The notes: generated from the letters alone by a model not told the origin. A DNA stretch of 64,000 nt from Rotaria macrura (GCA_900239685.1 OENT01000002.1:558001-622000), one strand, 5' to 3'; counted from the stretch's first letter, positions 12,832 through 32,427 are shown. Numbers and translations: made by a program.

Positions 12832-15800
12832 ATGTTGGTGATTAAAATTAACCGTTATGCGACGTATCGATGTCAACGTTTATTTTCGTTATACAATGAA
12901 ACTAATAGCAAACATTTGATTTCATCATCCGTCCAATTAAACTCGACAATAAAGCAACTCGTGGATTGCAAAAAATATAAACAAGCTCTTGATCTTTTCG
13001 ATGAAAAACTTGAATTACGTACAGATTTCACCATTGATATGGCAATAAAAGCATGTACTATACTAAAGGATTACAAACGCGGTATTAGTATCGAACAAAA
13101 GCTTTCCTTGAATTCACTTAATAGTCCTTATATTCAAACATCGATGATTCGATTTTACAGTAAGTCACTCATTTTTATCCATGAGAAAGTTATTCGGAAA
13201 TCAGAGAGCTTTATGAATAATTCGATGGATGAATACGTTTGTTTCATGCTGCAAGATTTTTCTGGTCTATTTTTTCTAGAGAGAATTACGTTTTCTTGAG
13301 AAACGAGTTCATTTATAGTCAAATGAAAATTCCTAAACTCTCAATTGAATCAGTCGACGAAATGTAATGTTCTTTCTCACAAGCAAAACTCATACTCGAT
13401 TATGATATTTTATAAAACCATAAAGACTGAATGAGCAAAAGCATATCCAATCTTATCAGAGGTCTGAAGCTCGACACTGCGAAAATTCAGTTTTTCTTAT
13501 GAAACCAACACAGAAAGTTTCTCTAGAAATCAATGAGTAAAACGCTTTCTAAACCTCTAAGTTGTATGTTCAACAGAAATTCTATTCTATGTTTAACGTT
13601 CAATAATAACTAATGGACACTTGTACTTATAACGTCTTTTACTTATTCTCAGTGCAATGCCGTGATCTCGATAATGCAAATCGTCTATTCTCTACAATTA
13701 AAAATAAATCCAGTTATGTGTATACAGCTATGTTCAAAGGTAAATACCCTTTATGAATTTTCACATTATTAGATACTTTTTATAATTAGGTCTAATCTCT
13801 AACAGAATGCCCGAGAAAGTGCTTGATCTAGTCGAAGAAATGACGCTTAAACCTAACAACTGCAATCTTACTGTTTTATTTAATGCATGTGCCACAATTG
13901 CCAGTGATCGAGCAATAAAGGTGGGAACAAAGTTTTTCGATGAAATGCCTATCAATTATCGAAACGATACGATCCTATTGAATTCAGCGATTCATATGCT
14001 GATGAAATTTGGTCACGTTCAACGTGCTGAAAGCGTTTTTGCTTCAATGCGCAAAAAAGATATTATTTCTTATGGTGCTATGATAAAAGGTAAGCTTTTA
14101 CGCAGATAGAGTTGCAAATATTGGCGAATTACATTTCAGGATATATCGATAACGAAATCCTTGAGAAACCCTTGGATTTATGTGAACAGATCACATTAGA
14201 CTTAAATGAAATAACTTACACTGTTGTTTTAAATGCATGTGCTCAAGTTAGGAACGATCGATCGATGAAGATTGGAAAGAAAATTTTGAATGAAATGCCA
14301 AATATCTATCGGAAGAATAATGTTTTTATGACTTCAGCAATAGACATGTTGATGAAATTAGGTGATGTGACAAGAGCTGAACATGTGTTCCATTCAATCA
14401 AAAACAAAGACATCGTTACCTATGGTTCTATGATTAAGGGTAAACTTTCATCAGATAGTTTTTTGAATTGTGCTAGAGTGAATCTTAGGATACGTCGACA
14501 ACAAAATGGCTGAAAAAGCCTTGGATTTATTAGAACAGATTGATCTACAATTCAACGATGCAACTTATACCATTGTTTTTAACTTATGTCGTCAGCTTGC
14601 TAATGATCGAGCAATAAAAATTGGATGGGAACTCCTCCATCCCATGTCTGATAACTAGCAGAACAATATCGTCGTATCAAATGCAGCAATACAGATGCTA
14701 TTGACGTTTCATTCGTATCAAATTAGTGAAGATATTGTTAAATTATTAAGAAATAAAGAGATTATTGCGTATGGTGCTTTAATGAATAGTTACAGAATAC
14801 ATGGTGAACCATGGAAATGTTTTAAGATCTTAGAGAACATGCATCAAAAAGATATTGTTCTGAATGCGACTATATGGAATATTATTATTGCTGCATGTTC
14901 AGAAATTGGTATTATTCGATCATGTCAATCGGTAATTGATCAAATGCCCCTGCATATCCAGAATGAGAAATATATACGAACCTCATTGATTCATATGTGG
15001 GTGAGTATATCTACGCTAATTTTGAACGTCATGTGAACTTAAATTGGCAGTTCGTTTTTCGATCGTATAGGGGAAATGTGGCTCTGTGGAGAAAGCACAA
15101 GCTGTATTCAATTCAGTCTCTGATCGCGATGCAGTGACTTACAATGCAATGAGTAATTATATATAATTCTGTTCGAGCTTTCTTCCGATATTGAACAATT
15201 TAATTTTGAATTTAATTCATATGGACTTAATGGTATGGGTTCTGAAGCTGTTGAATTGTACAGACAGATGCCGAATAATCTACGTGAAGAAGTTACATAT
15301 ATTTGTGATTTAAATGCATGTTCGCATTCTGGTCTTCTGAGTCATGCTCGAAATATTTTCGAGGAAATTCCTGTCAAAACAGAAAAGATCCTCACTGTTA
15401 TGGTTTGCACATATTTTTTATTTTTCCTTCTCTATGAATATTTTCTGTTACATTCAAGATTGATTGCTTAAGTTGTTTATTTTTATTCTATGAAGCAGAA
15501 AAGTTGATAAATGAATATGAAAAGACAAACGCATCAAACCTTGTCATGTACAGTGAGTATTTGTTTAATTGATATTATATACGTATGTGTATTGTTTTTT
15601 CTATGCCGTAGTGTGTTTACTATCCGGTGCACGTAACAATCGAAACAAAGCGTTGTCTGCAAAGATATATAATCGAATGAAATATTTGTTTTCCGATGAA
15701 AAAGAAAGTCTTTTATCAGGTGCCATTCTTCTATCGAACACGTATTCATCTGTTGGTGAACATGAACTTGCAAAAAGCTTCCGATATAATGAAAGCAAAG

Positions 15801-16350
15801 AATTAGGCAAGAACATAAAAATAAGATTGCCATGGACTAAAGCGAATGGCAAAATAGCGGTAAAATAGTTTTGCTAACTGTGAAAGAACGAAGAAAATTT
15901 GTTTATTCTCTAGCACTTTACCGCTCACGATCATTCTCATCCTAAATCATCGGAAATATGGGCTGAACGTGATCGTTTAAGATCTGTTGTGATTAAACAT
16001 GGCAATAATTGTGATTCTTCATGGAACACTCGTGATTTGAAAGAAGGAGAAACAATAGAATCCGTGTTATGTGGCCATAGTGAAAGATTAGCGATTGTCT
16101 TCAATTTTATTCAAAATCCTGTTCCTGAAGTCATTCAAGTTACGAAAAATCTTCGTGTGTGCGGTGATTGCCATACGTTAAATATCTCCATTACAATTCA
16201 AAGCAACCAAGTGTATGCTCTTTTTCTATTCTAGACGAATTTATAAAACTAATTGCCAAGATTGAACAACGCCAAATTACTGTACGTGATAGCAATCGCA
16301 TTTATCACTTTCAAACAAACGGGCAATGTTCTTGCCAAGATCATTTTTGA
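12832..16350 (+). CDS. DYW-type pentatricopeptide-repeat protein, plant-like, interrupted by an in-frame stop
   Basis: PLS-class PPR protein ending in a DYW cytidine-deaminase-like domain. In plants such proteins bind organellar RNA and carry out C-to-U editing. Apparent exons: 12832-13159, 13653-13739, 13790-14089, 14140-14439, 14489-15000, 15071-15152, about 15221-15402 (or from 15248), 15459-15552, 15612-15859, 15914 to about 16210, and a last exon to 16350. If uninterrupted it would be about 839 residues. The basic, hydroxylated N-terminus (RYATYRCQRLFS) suggests mitochondrial import. PPR hallmarks include GKCGSVEKAQAVF and LNACSHSGLLSHA. The DYW region has HPKSSEIW, a deaminase HSE motif (about His766, Glu768) and CGDCH zinc ligands (about Cys794, Cys797). 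It ends in CSCQDHF instead of CSCxDYW. Oddities: a TAG at 14656-14658 in a conserved repeat, a missing AG at one acceptor and an ambiguous last intron. It may be a decaying copy. Origin by transfer from a plant-like source is inference. Confidence 0.85.
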
Positions 16351-19300
16351 TAACATTTCTGTTCGTATTCTTCAATGTGCACATTAGTTGTTTCGTTGCA
16401 AGTTATATGAAATTTAATAATAGTACTTTCAAATGTGTTTAGATACATCACGTGTAGGTTACTTTCTTCCTTACATATTGTATGTGTATTTACATTCATC
16501 TATGCTTTTTTGCCTGTTGGTACTTCATATTCTCGTGACATTCTTCCTCTTGTTCTCTTTTCTTTGGATCTAATGCCTGCCAGTATTGTTGGTAATAAAA
16601 AAACCTGTCCTTATATTCAGTGAAGCATAAAATTTACCACTTCATATATGGAACATGCAAAAAAGATGTTTTCATATTTATCAGGAACATCCATCGTTTA
16701 CTTGATATCGATATTGAGTTTATTGATTGAAAGCAGCAGAAACAACAATACCTAAATAGATGCAAAGAATTCATTAAGAGAAATAAAAATTGCAATAGAC
16801 ATCCGTCAAGTGAATTCAGTTTTTCAGATAAACACATTTCTTAACTAAGAATTATCCTATGTTTCCCGTATATTTTGTATCTTTGTTATCTTCTTCCTCC
16901 TCGTCAAAGCTTTCCTTTACTGCTGTCCGTCTTTTTCTTGTGTAACTTGTAGGTGATTGATATTTTCGATTTCTGTGCATCGTAAATATCTGAATATTAT
17001 CCTTTTTATATATTGTGGGTTGTGCGAAATAAGTAAAATTTGGATTCAACCACAGTGGAATCCACAAGATCACTGGATGCTTTTTTCGCTATATTTATAT
17101 TGCAGAACTATTCCCTGATGTTGTTAACAAACAATCTGCAACTACACTGACTTAACGAAACTACTATTTTGTTTCGATTTCACAAGTGCAGTTTCTTACA
17201 AAGAATGATGCCTCTTAGTCAATGTTCAGACTCAGCATGGGTAAGGGACGAAAACTTTCTCACTCCTCGATCTCTGAAATCGTAAGCGATCTTCGAAAAC
17301 TTGTTTCGTTGACATAAATGAGACTCATTTTCTTTATTTAAAAATATACGTCACAGCAAAAAGAGAATAAGTCTGCATATCGTTTGATCTTAGCTACTTT
17401 TTTTCTTCAGCAACACCAGGCAAAAAGAAGGTTGATATTCTATTTGCTGGGAAAACATCTTCCGTCAGACATGACCATTTCAATAAATCTCCTATCAATT
17501 CTTATTCATATGAGCTTTTCTTTTTTCCTGTGCATCGATGAAACCAGTAATCACATTTGCTTATTTATAACATTCTGAAGTTGCTCTCTATTTAGACTCA
17601 GTAAAAAAGGAATGATGGTATCGACTTTTGAGATGATCCTTCCAGATAAGATCATTTTTAAACTTTGCCATTAAGTATTCTTGTGCAATGAGACTTGTTT
17701 TGTTTACCATCTATTTTGTGTATACAAGGAATATTTTGAAACGTTGAAACGTATGTTTTGCTGTACGATGCTTTTTAATGAGATTAATCTTTAGCTAATT
17801 GATCTTCGTTTCGATTAGAAGAAATGAATACATGGAATATCGATAGAAAAATGGGTTTATAGAAAACTAGCGTTCTTAGTCACTTAAAAACGCTTATCTT
17901 AGAAATCATCATTAGTTTTTCTTATAAAAGCAACAAAAATTGTTTTCGTTCCATTGCAGTGCCATTCCAATTTCGGTATACTATCGATTGAAATTTTCTT
18001 TCTTTGGACAAGATCTTATCCTTCCCAGTAAAGATTATAGTTTGACAATATGAACCGAATTTGTTTTCTTTTTTATTAACACATTGAGCGAGTGTTGTCA
18101 TTCACCGAATCTCTTTGAGACTACTTTACATTGGTTTATTCAATCAAATCACATATATGTCTTGAATATCAGCCAAAGCTAGTGTTGGTAGAAGTTATAT
18201 TAAATGAAATTTGATTACTTTTATATGGTCTTTTGATAACTATAAATCATTAAAACATTCTTTCTAATTCGACTAGTTGTACATGTTGTCATTTATTCTG
18301 AAAACAGAAGATTTTTGTGAAATATAATATAGGATATTTTATCGTTTTATTGAATGCATGTGTGTGGATGAATGAATCCATGCAACCAAATGAATACATC
18401 AAGTGAAAAGCCATCAGAGACATTCACACGACAAAGAGAAATATTTATAGTAAAGAAGTTCGAATCTTCATCTTATGTATATAAGTAGTCATGATAGGAG
18501 GCTTCAAAAGTACGGAAGAGAAATATTAATCAGGCCAATATCAAGGAAAAGATCTAAAAATGAGATAGGGAATGAAACTCAAGGGTTCATTCCTATGTTT
18601 TCATCTTTATTAGCATTTATTGGGGGGGGGGGGAAGGGGAATACTTCAGGAAAATAACAATCGCACGTTTAATGTCATCTATTCCATGACATCGTTTTCG
18701 ATTCATTTGTGAAAATCGATGTAATATATTTCTTTAAATTTAAGTAACCCTATTGGCAAGTACATTAAACGCTGTATAGAATCCTTCGGCATGACCTCAA
18801 ACGGTCATATACAAATATAACTTCACAAACAAAAGTCGTTCGAATCTTTAGATATCAATATCTTTCGAAAGTCATTACAGAATATATCTTGAAAAGCTTA
18901 CTAAATGATGAAATTAAAAACATTTCAACGTATCAAAAAAATGTTCGCAATTCAAGATAATATTCAAACATTGCTTTCTTTCGTCTCAAGCAGAAATCAT
19001 CAAGTATCTGATATATCTTACCGTAAATACCACTTATTCAAATTCAATATTGTAGACTCAGTAAATTTGAGTTTTCTTGAATCTTCCTTTTATGCTCCTA
19101 TTAGAAAATTTATTTTACGATAGAGATAGCAAGAATTCAAAACGATTCCGTTAATTGTGTATTATGCAAATAAACTTTCAAAGACAAAAACTATATTATG
19201 TTACCCAACGCTATTCTTTGTCATCACTCTCGTACTAATCTGCGATGGTTTATCGAATAAAAAGGAAAATAACTACTATTCTTTTGACTATCTTGTAGAA

Positions 19301-19950
19301 AAAAACAGTAGAGTACTATTGAATAATCTCGCGTTTTTTCCATGAATGTATGAGTAACGAAAGATTTCTTTTCTCGAGAATGGAAATGGCCTATATACAA
19401 ATACAAGTAAAAAATCAAACACAATAATGAAAATCAACTATTCTTATGACGAACGAGAACTTAGAACGATATTGATTATCTTTAGTTTAATTTTGTTCTC
19501 TAGCGTCTTTCGAACGCAGTCTGAATCTGAAGGAGTTTTATATTTTATTCTTCACTTTTGAAACAGATCCCATACATACTGAAAAACACAATCTTGGTAT
19601 TTTCTTTAGGAAGAGCATGAATAATAATCTTACAGTCCTTGATATGGTAGAAGATTATGGTTAACTCCTTTGAATGTATGTTACGATTGTAATATACAAT
19701 CAATCAATTGTATTACGAGTTTTGATTTTTCTAACAATGCTGATTGATGGCGACATCTTAATTTCATCATGAGTGAATAAAGTTTGATAATAAATAGATT
19801 TTCAACTGAAACGAATAAAATAACAGATTCTTTGGTTTATTATAAAATTTACTTGAATGACTCTCTCGTGGCGAATAGAAAACCAGACGAACTTACAGTT
19901 TGTACTTTATAGGTTCGATTTTATATATTTAACTAAACTAAAAATTTTCC
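16351..19950. other. Gene-poor spacer
   Basis: No recognisable gene. A minus-strand frame at 16852-17073 (73 residues) ends in a basic then acidic tail (RKRRTAVKESFDEEEEDNKD) and could be a terminal exon, but no partner exon was found. A poly-G tract lies near 18620-18631. The remainder is AT-rich with stops in all frames. Confidence 0.5.
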
Positions 19951-20226
19951 ATGCCAACTATTGTTCTCGATCCACCATCTAAAAGTAAAACCGAAGAGAA
20001 GCAAGTATCATCAACAAGTGATAATAAAGACGACGACGACGACGAAGATCACGTTACATCAGCTATTCGTAAAACTGGTTGTTATCAATTTCATGAAAAG
20101 TTACAAGAATGCTATATTGAAAAGAAAGATTGGCGAAGTTGTACGGTAGAAATGCAAGACTTTCGTCGCTGCATGCAAAAATTTCAACGTAGTACTCCTT
20201 CCTCAGCATCCTCATCCAAACAATAA
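19951..20226 (+). CDS. COA4: Twin CX9C protein, COA4/CHCHD8-like cytochrome c oxidase assembly factor
   Basis: Intronless 91-residue protein. It has one twin CX9C (CHCH) motif: Cys44-X9-Cys54 and Cys64-X9-Cys74, separated by nine residues that include a DWR triplet (60-62). The order C-X9-C, DWR-x-C, FRRCM resembles COA4 (CHCHD8), an intermembrane-space protein needed for complex IV assembly and imported through the MIA40 disulfide relay. An acidic low-complexity stretch (DNKDDDDDED, residues 24-33) precedes the motif, as acidic residues do in COA4. The Ser/Thr-rich tail is not diagnostic. The gene ends just 6 nt before the start codon of the glutamyl-tRNA synthetase gene, so the two are probably co-transcribed. 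Other small CX9C proteins are possible, but the DWR and FRRCM context favours COA4. Confidence 0.82.
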   Translation: MPTIVLDPPSKSKTEEKQVSSTSDNKDDDDDEDHVTSAIRKTGCYQFHEKLQECYIEKKDWRSCTVEMQDFRRCMQKFQRSTPSSASSSKQ

Positions 20227-20232
20227 AACAAA

Positions 20233-22370
20233 ATGTCTTGTGTTCGTGTTCGTTTTGCTCCTTCTCCTACTGGACAACTTCATTTTGGTGGTCTTCGTAC
20301 AGCTCTATATAATTATTTATACGCAAAATCGTTTAATGGAAAATTTCTTTTACGTATAGAAGATACAGATCGTGAACGTATTGTCCCCGGCTCCGTCGAA
20401 CACATCCAATCTGCACTTAAATGGGCTCGCATGCAACCGGATGAGCCACCTGTTATACAATCAGAGCGTGTTGAAATCTATAGAAAATATTTAGATAAAT
20501 TATTTGGCAAATTCAATCATCAAAATCAACCTCATATTTATCGATGCTTTTGTTCTGTCGACCGTTTAATGCTAATACGACATGAATGTAAACGACGTTC
20601 GCAACCATACAGGTACGATGGCCGATGCAAACAATTAACAGAGAAACAAAAAAGTATGATACGTGTTTCTATTGAAAATGCACTTTTGAAACAGGCATTG
20701 TTGAATGTGTTTACTGTTGACGACAACGATAAATACAACTCTGCTTCGAACTAATTCTATGTAAAGTGAAAAATATTCAATTCAAAGATATCCTATTGTT
20801 GATATTCAAAAGACAATGATAAACATAGATGAATACTAGAATAAACCTAGTTACCAGTTCATGTATAAATCTATCATGATCAACTCTTTGTAAATTATCT
20901 TCACACTTATTACGACTTTCTCATGACAGGTCAATGCATAAAGACAAAACTTTCAGCACAAGTGGCTCTTAATCTGTAGGGAAAGTAGCTCGTTTTTCTT
21001 CGATATGGTAGGTTTAATCGAATGAAAAGTGCTTTGTAGATGATATAGACAGCTTTGTACGTATGAGTCTAGGAAATACGTTTGTGCTCGTACAACTCTA
21101 TGTCAAAATCCATTAAAAGATATACAAAAAGAAAGAAACCACTGACAATTAGTACAAAATTCTTATTATTAAGAGAACTGTCAACATTCAATCAGATAGA
21201 TTTAACAGTTATTGTATTTCTCCTTTTTCTATATTTATATGCACATTTTACTCTGATTTAGATGAATATCTACAGCAAGGTCTTCCACATGTAATACGCT
21301 TCTCTTTACCAACTGATAATGAAGGTATTCAAGTTTATGATGATCTTGTTTATGGTCATCATGAACATAACCCGTATGTAACTGAAGGTGATTTTATTCT
21401 ACTTAAATCAGATGGCTATCCAACGTATCACTTAGCAAATGTTATCGACGATCATTTAATGAATATTACTCATGTTCTACGTGGTCATGAATGGCAAACA
21501 TCAACGTCAAAACATTTACAACTTTACAAAGCTTTTGATTGGCAATCACCTACGTACGGTCATTTACCATTACTCGAACGCGAACGTGGAAGAAAATTAT
21601 CGAAGCGTGATCAAGAAAATGCAGTTAATCCAATTGAAATTGATTATTATCGTCAGAAGGGTTACTATTCAGATGCTATATTAAATTTTATAACCTTGTG
21701 TGGTGGTGGCGGTTTTACAGGTCAAGATACAGTTGTTGGGAAAACACTTGATGAAATGGTGCCATTATTTAATATAAAATGGTTTAGTCGACATGCAGCT
21801 ATAGTTGATTTTAAAAAATTATCAGTTTGTCAACGAGCACATTTTAAACGTAACTATCAAAAGTCGACTGAAGATCGTCAACGTGTCATCGAAGAACTTC
21901 GTCAAAAAGTTCTTCGTTACTATCCGGAAAAGAATTCTCTAACTTCGATACAGTTGCAAAGTGATTATCTTGAAAAAGTTCTAAATATGATTGACTTCCG
22001 TATTATTTTACTTGATGAATTATTTACAAACAATTCATATGAATATTTATGGAAAGAACCTGAAATAAAAGATGATTTAATTAATAATATTGAACAAACT
22101 AAATTTGTCATTAAACATACATTAGAACGTTTAAACCAGATTCAGTTTACACATGATGATGTTAAACAAATCACCCAAGGATACCAGCCAAATAATGTAA
22201 CAAATAAACAAATATATCGTATATGGAGATTAGTTTTATGTGGTTGTTTACAAGGACCGCCTGTTCATGAATTAGTTACCTTTTTCGGACCGGATATAGT
22301 ACGAAAACGATTTGAGAAAGCCCTTACTGTATTAGATCAACGAAATGAAAATGTTCAAGTGAAGTTGTGA
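20233..22370 (+). CDS. EARS2: Glutamyl-tRNA synthetase, mitochondrial type
   Basis: Class I aminoacyl-tRNA synthetase that charges tRNA with glutamate, most likely in mitochondria given its bacterial-type architecture. Two exons, 20233-20653 and 21262-22370, join in frame through a 608-nt intron and give about 509 residues, close to the usual EARS2 size. The HIGH-type signature is at residues 10-23 ([14 protein letters not shown]), with RIEDTDRER soon after. [11 protein letters not shown] lies in the catalytic core, and the KMSKS-type loop is KLSKRDQ at about residues 252-258. The C-terminal half is the alpha-helical anticodon-binding domain. The first open frame runs past the proposed donor to 20754, but that extension lacks family similarity and the splice restores it. 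No long presequence is visible before the catalytic domain, which is odd for an imported enzyme. The start follows the COA4-like stop by 6 nt. Confidence 0.93.
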
Positions 22371-25063
22371 ATCGATTTTTTTTGTAGTTTAAATTGAAAA
22401 AGATACATGTTTTGAACTCTTAATTTTTTTCTATGACAGTTGAATATCATTCAACGATGTTTCAAAGTTTGTTCAGAATATATGCGACTCAAAACAAACT
22501 TGAGTTCACTAGTTTTATGCTACATCGAATTCTTTGAAAATTAAAATTTATGACGCATCCAAAATCAAACATTAGTCTTGGTCATGATGGTCTTGTACGT
22601 ACTTGTAATAATAGCAGACGATGAACGATAGTGGCGTTCTACACTAGAGATTGACAAAGAAATATCTAACAAATAGTTTTAAAAATTTTTTGTTTACCGT
22701 TGGTATCTATTTTTTATTTCAAAGACTCATTTTTCTCTGTGTATAATCAAGAGATAATATGTGCTGTTTGGACTTGTTGAGCGTAAATCAATTTATAGTT
22801 CTACTTAATCTCTTGTTTAATTTCAAGATTACCTCAAATTCAAACCGGGAATACTCTTCATTGATGAGACGTTCTGAACATTTTAGCATGTAAAATGTTG
22901 CAACATTTCCATTTTTCTTCAGCAGTGTTCTAAGAAACAATTTATTGAATATTCACTTTTAGCTGGCATTTCTGTTGTTTCAAAAAATCAATACGTTATT
23001 CCATCTTCAAACGTAAATATTCTATGTCAAATTGGCATTCTAACATGTATTGCAAGCAATCAACTGTTCATTCAGATATTTTCGCATCAGTTATCCGTGT
23101 TGAGAGAAAGGAGTATGATAAACAGAATAAGTTTGTAATCATTGTCAAACTACGGTATGAACTGTCAGTGTGTGTGAATGTTTTCAATTTGAATTAGTTT
23201 TCATCATCATCAGGGCGTACCGAAGTCTCGAGAGCAAGGGGGGCGTAACCACTCTCCATCTCAATATTTCAAAAGCAGGGGGCATTACGCCATCCCCCCT
23301 GGTTGGTACGCCCTTGATCATCATTATGTTCTAGAGAACATAATAATGCACACAAACATACTTAAGTCAACGATCCCAAGATTGTATTTGACAAAGCAAT
23401 TAATCTGATGTATTAACAAGACAGTTTTATTTAATTGAGAAAGAATTCACATGTTTCGATCGGTTTGAAAGCTGGATATATACATGTTATAGTTATCAAT
23501 ATCAAATCATCATTAGTTATTAGACATGGTGTTGATTTTAACAAAAGTGCCCTTAAAGTTCACAATTATTTTCAACTTGAGCGTAAAGACAATTCTCTGT
23601 CGTTATTGCTAGTTCGGTAAATGACAGCGAGTTTGATTACACCATAGGGATATTTCAAGAGAGGACGCAATTTCTTTCCATTTACGTGGAGTAAACAAGC
23701 CGGTGGTGCCCTCTGTTATAATATAAGCAACGCAACATGAGGATTGCGTACACCATTTAGGTAGAGAAAATCTTCCTCTACAATATATACGAATATTCCA
23801 TTCTGGCGTGAAAACTGTATTGCTCTTTGTAAACAAATTGATTTTTATACATTTTCTGTTTTTCATACTAGCATACTCCTTTTCAAATTAGCCTTCATGC
23901 AATCTGTCACTATTCTTTCAATCATAAAGGATAATCGAAAACATATTTATTACGTACAAAGGTGTTAGCGGTGATTCATCACCTATCTTCTCTTGATATC
24001 TTCTTTCTTCTTTCTCTCTCATTCATGTCTTTATTGTATTTGTTATTGTTATTGTGATTGTGTGTCTCTCTCTTCCTTTCTTTCTCTTCTTCTTTTCGTT
24101 ATCGTCATATATATATCTAGTGATTTAAGGACATAAAGCGAAGATTTAACATATGAAATAAATAAACTATGTTATGCTCGTCGAAACGAGCTAACAAAAG
24201 GTGTCGATTCTTTGTTCGATTCTTCTACCATCTTATTTATAAGATAAGCAAGAAACAGTGGTTCTACTCGTCACATAATAAATCAATAGATGAAAGTTAC
24301 TTGAATAAATAGAAATACATCTGGTACTTCTACACGACGTGCACTGCACACAACCCATTGTTCGTGTACATTGAGGGGTGATAGAAAAAGGAAAAAATGC
24401 TATTGGAGGGTCCATTCTATCAAGGATAGTGTACAAATCGTGTAGAAGCACCACATACTCAAGAAAAATCGATTACTTCTACGTTTTTTAATCAGAATAA
24501 TAAAGTATAATATTATCAAGTCAAGTTTGCTTTTAAAAACATAGTTGTTTTTCTCAGATTATCATTTTTGATTCTTAATCAGAAATGTTTGAATTCACAA
24601 TGTTTCATTTTCGAAAAATCTATTGGATTCATAGAAACTTAAAACATACGAATCAAAGATCCGTTGTTGATACCTAAATAGAACATATGGATACCATAAT
24701 TTCATATAGAACTATAAGACCTTGAAGATTTCATTATAAAATTGAAATAAAACCTAGTTTCCGAATACTGATTGCTCGTTCTAGATCTGAAGCGTACACA
24801 AAGAAACTTTTATTATTCACTTGAGAAGCATATATTAATCTGATCTTCATTATTACACCTTAAAATTATTTGCATTCATCTATCTTACTTGTAATCGAAC
24901 AAAGTTCAAATAGATCGAGTCGAATAAGGTTCTTGTTTCAGATTCTAGATTTTACTCATTAAAGATTCATTAATATCGTACATATGTTCAGCTTGCTTGC
25001 TGATCGATCCTAGAAATAGAAGGAAGTAGTGTATGTGAGAATACTATTTAAAAAATACTTTAG
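22371..25063. other. Spacer between EARS2 and POLD1
   Basis: No gene recognised. It contains a small GC-rich foldback at 23212-23314 (listed separately). Minus-strand frames at 23609-23866 and 24233-24454 look random. A TTTAG immediately precedes the POLD1 start codon. Confidence 0.55.
23212..23314. mobile_element. Short GC-rich foldback (MITE-like) element
   Basis: The left arm begins AGGGCGTACCGAAG and the right end reads GGTTGGTACGCCCT, so the ends are inverted copies. Inner segments pair as well: a GGGGGGCGTAA stretch on the left faces TTACGCCATCCCCCC on the right. The whole unit is about 103 bp and far more GC-rich than its surroundings. ATCATCA-like sequence on both sides could be a target-site duplication, but the local sequence is itself repetitive. 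Confidence 0.65.

Positions 25064-32427
<7,364 letters not shown>

Noticed and set aside
20654..20754. Extension of the first EARS2 open frame past the donor
   Set aside because: It lacks synthetase similarity and the frame with the second exon is restored by splicing at 20653.
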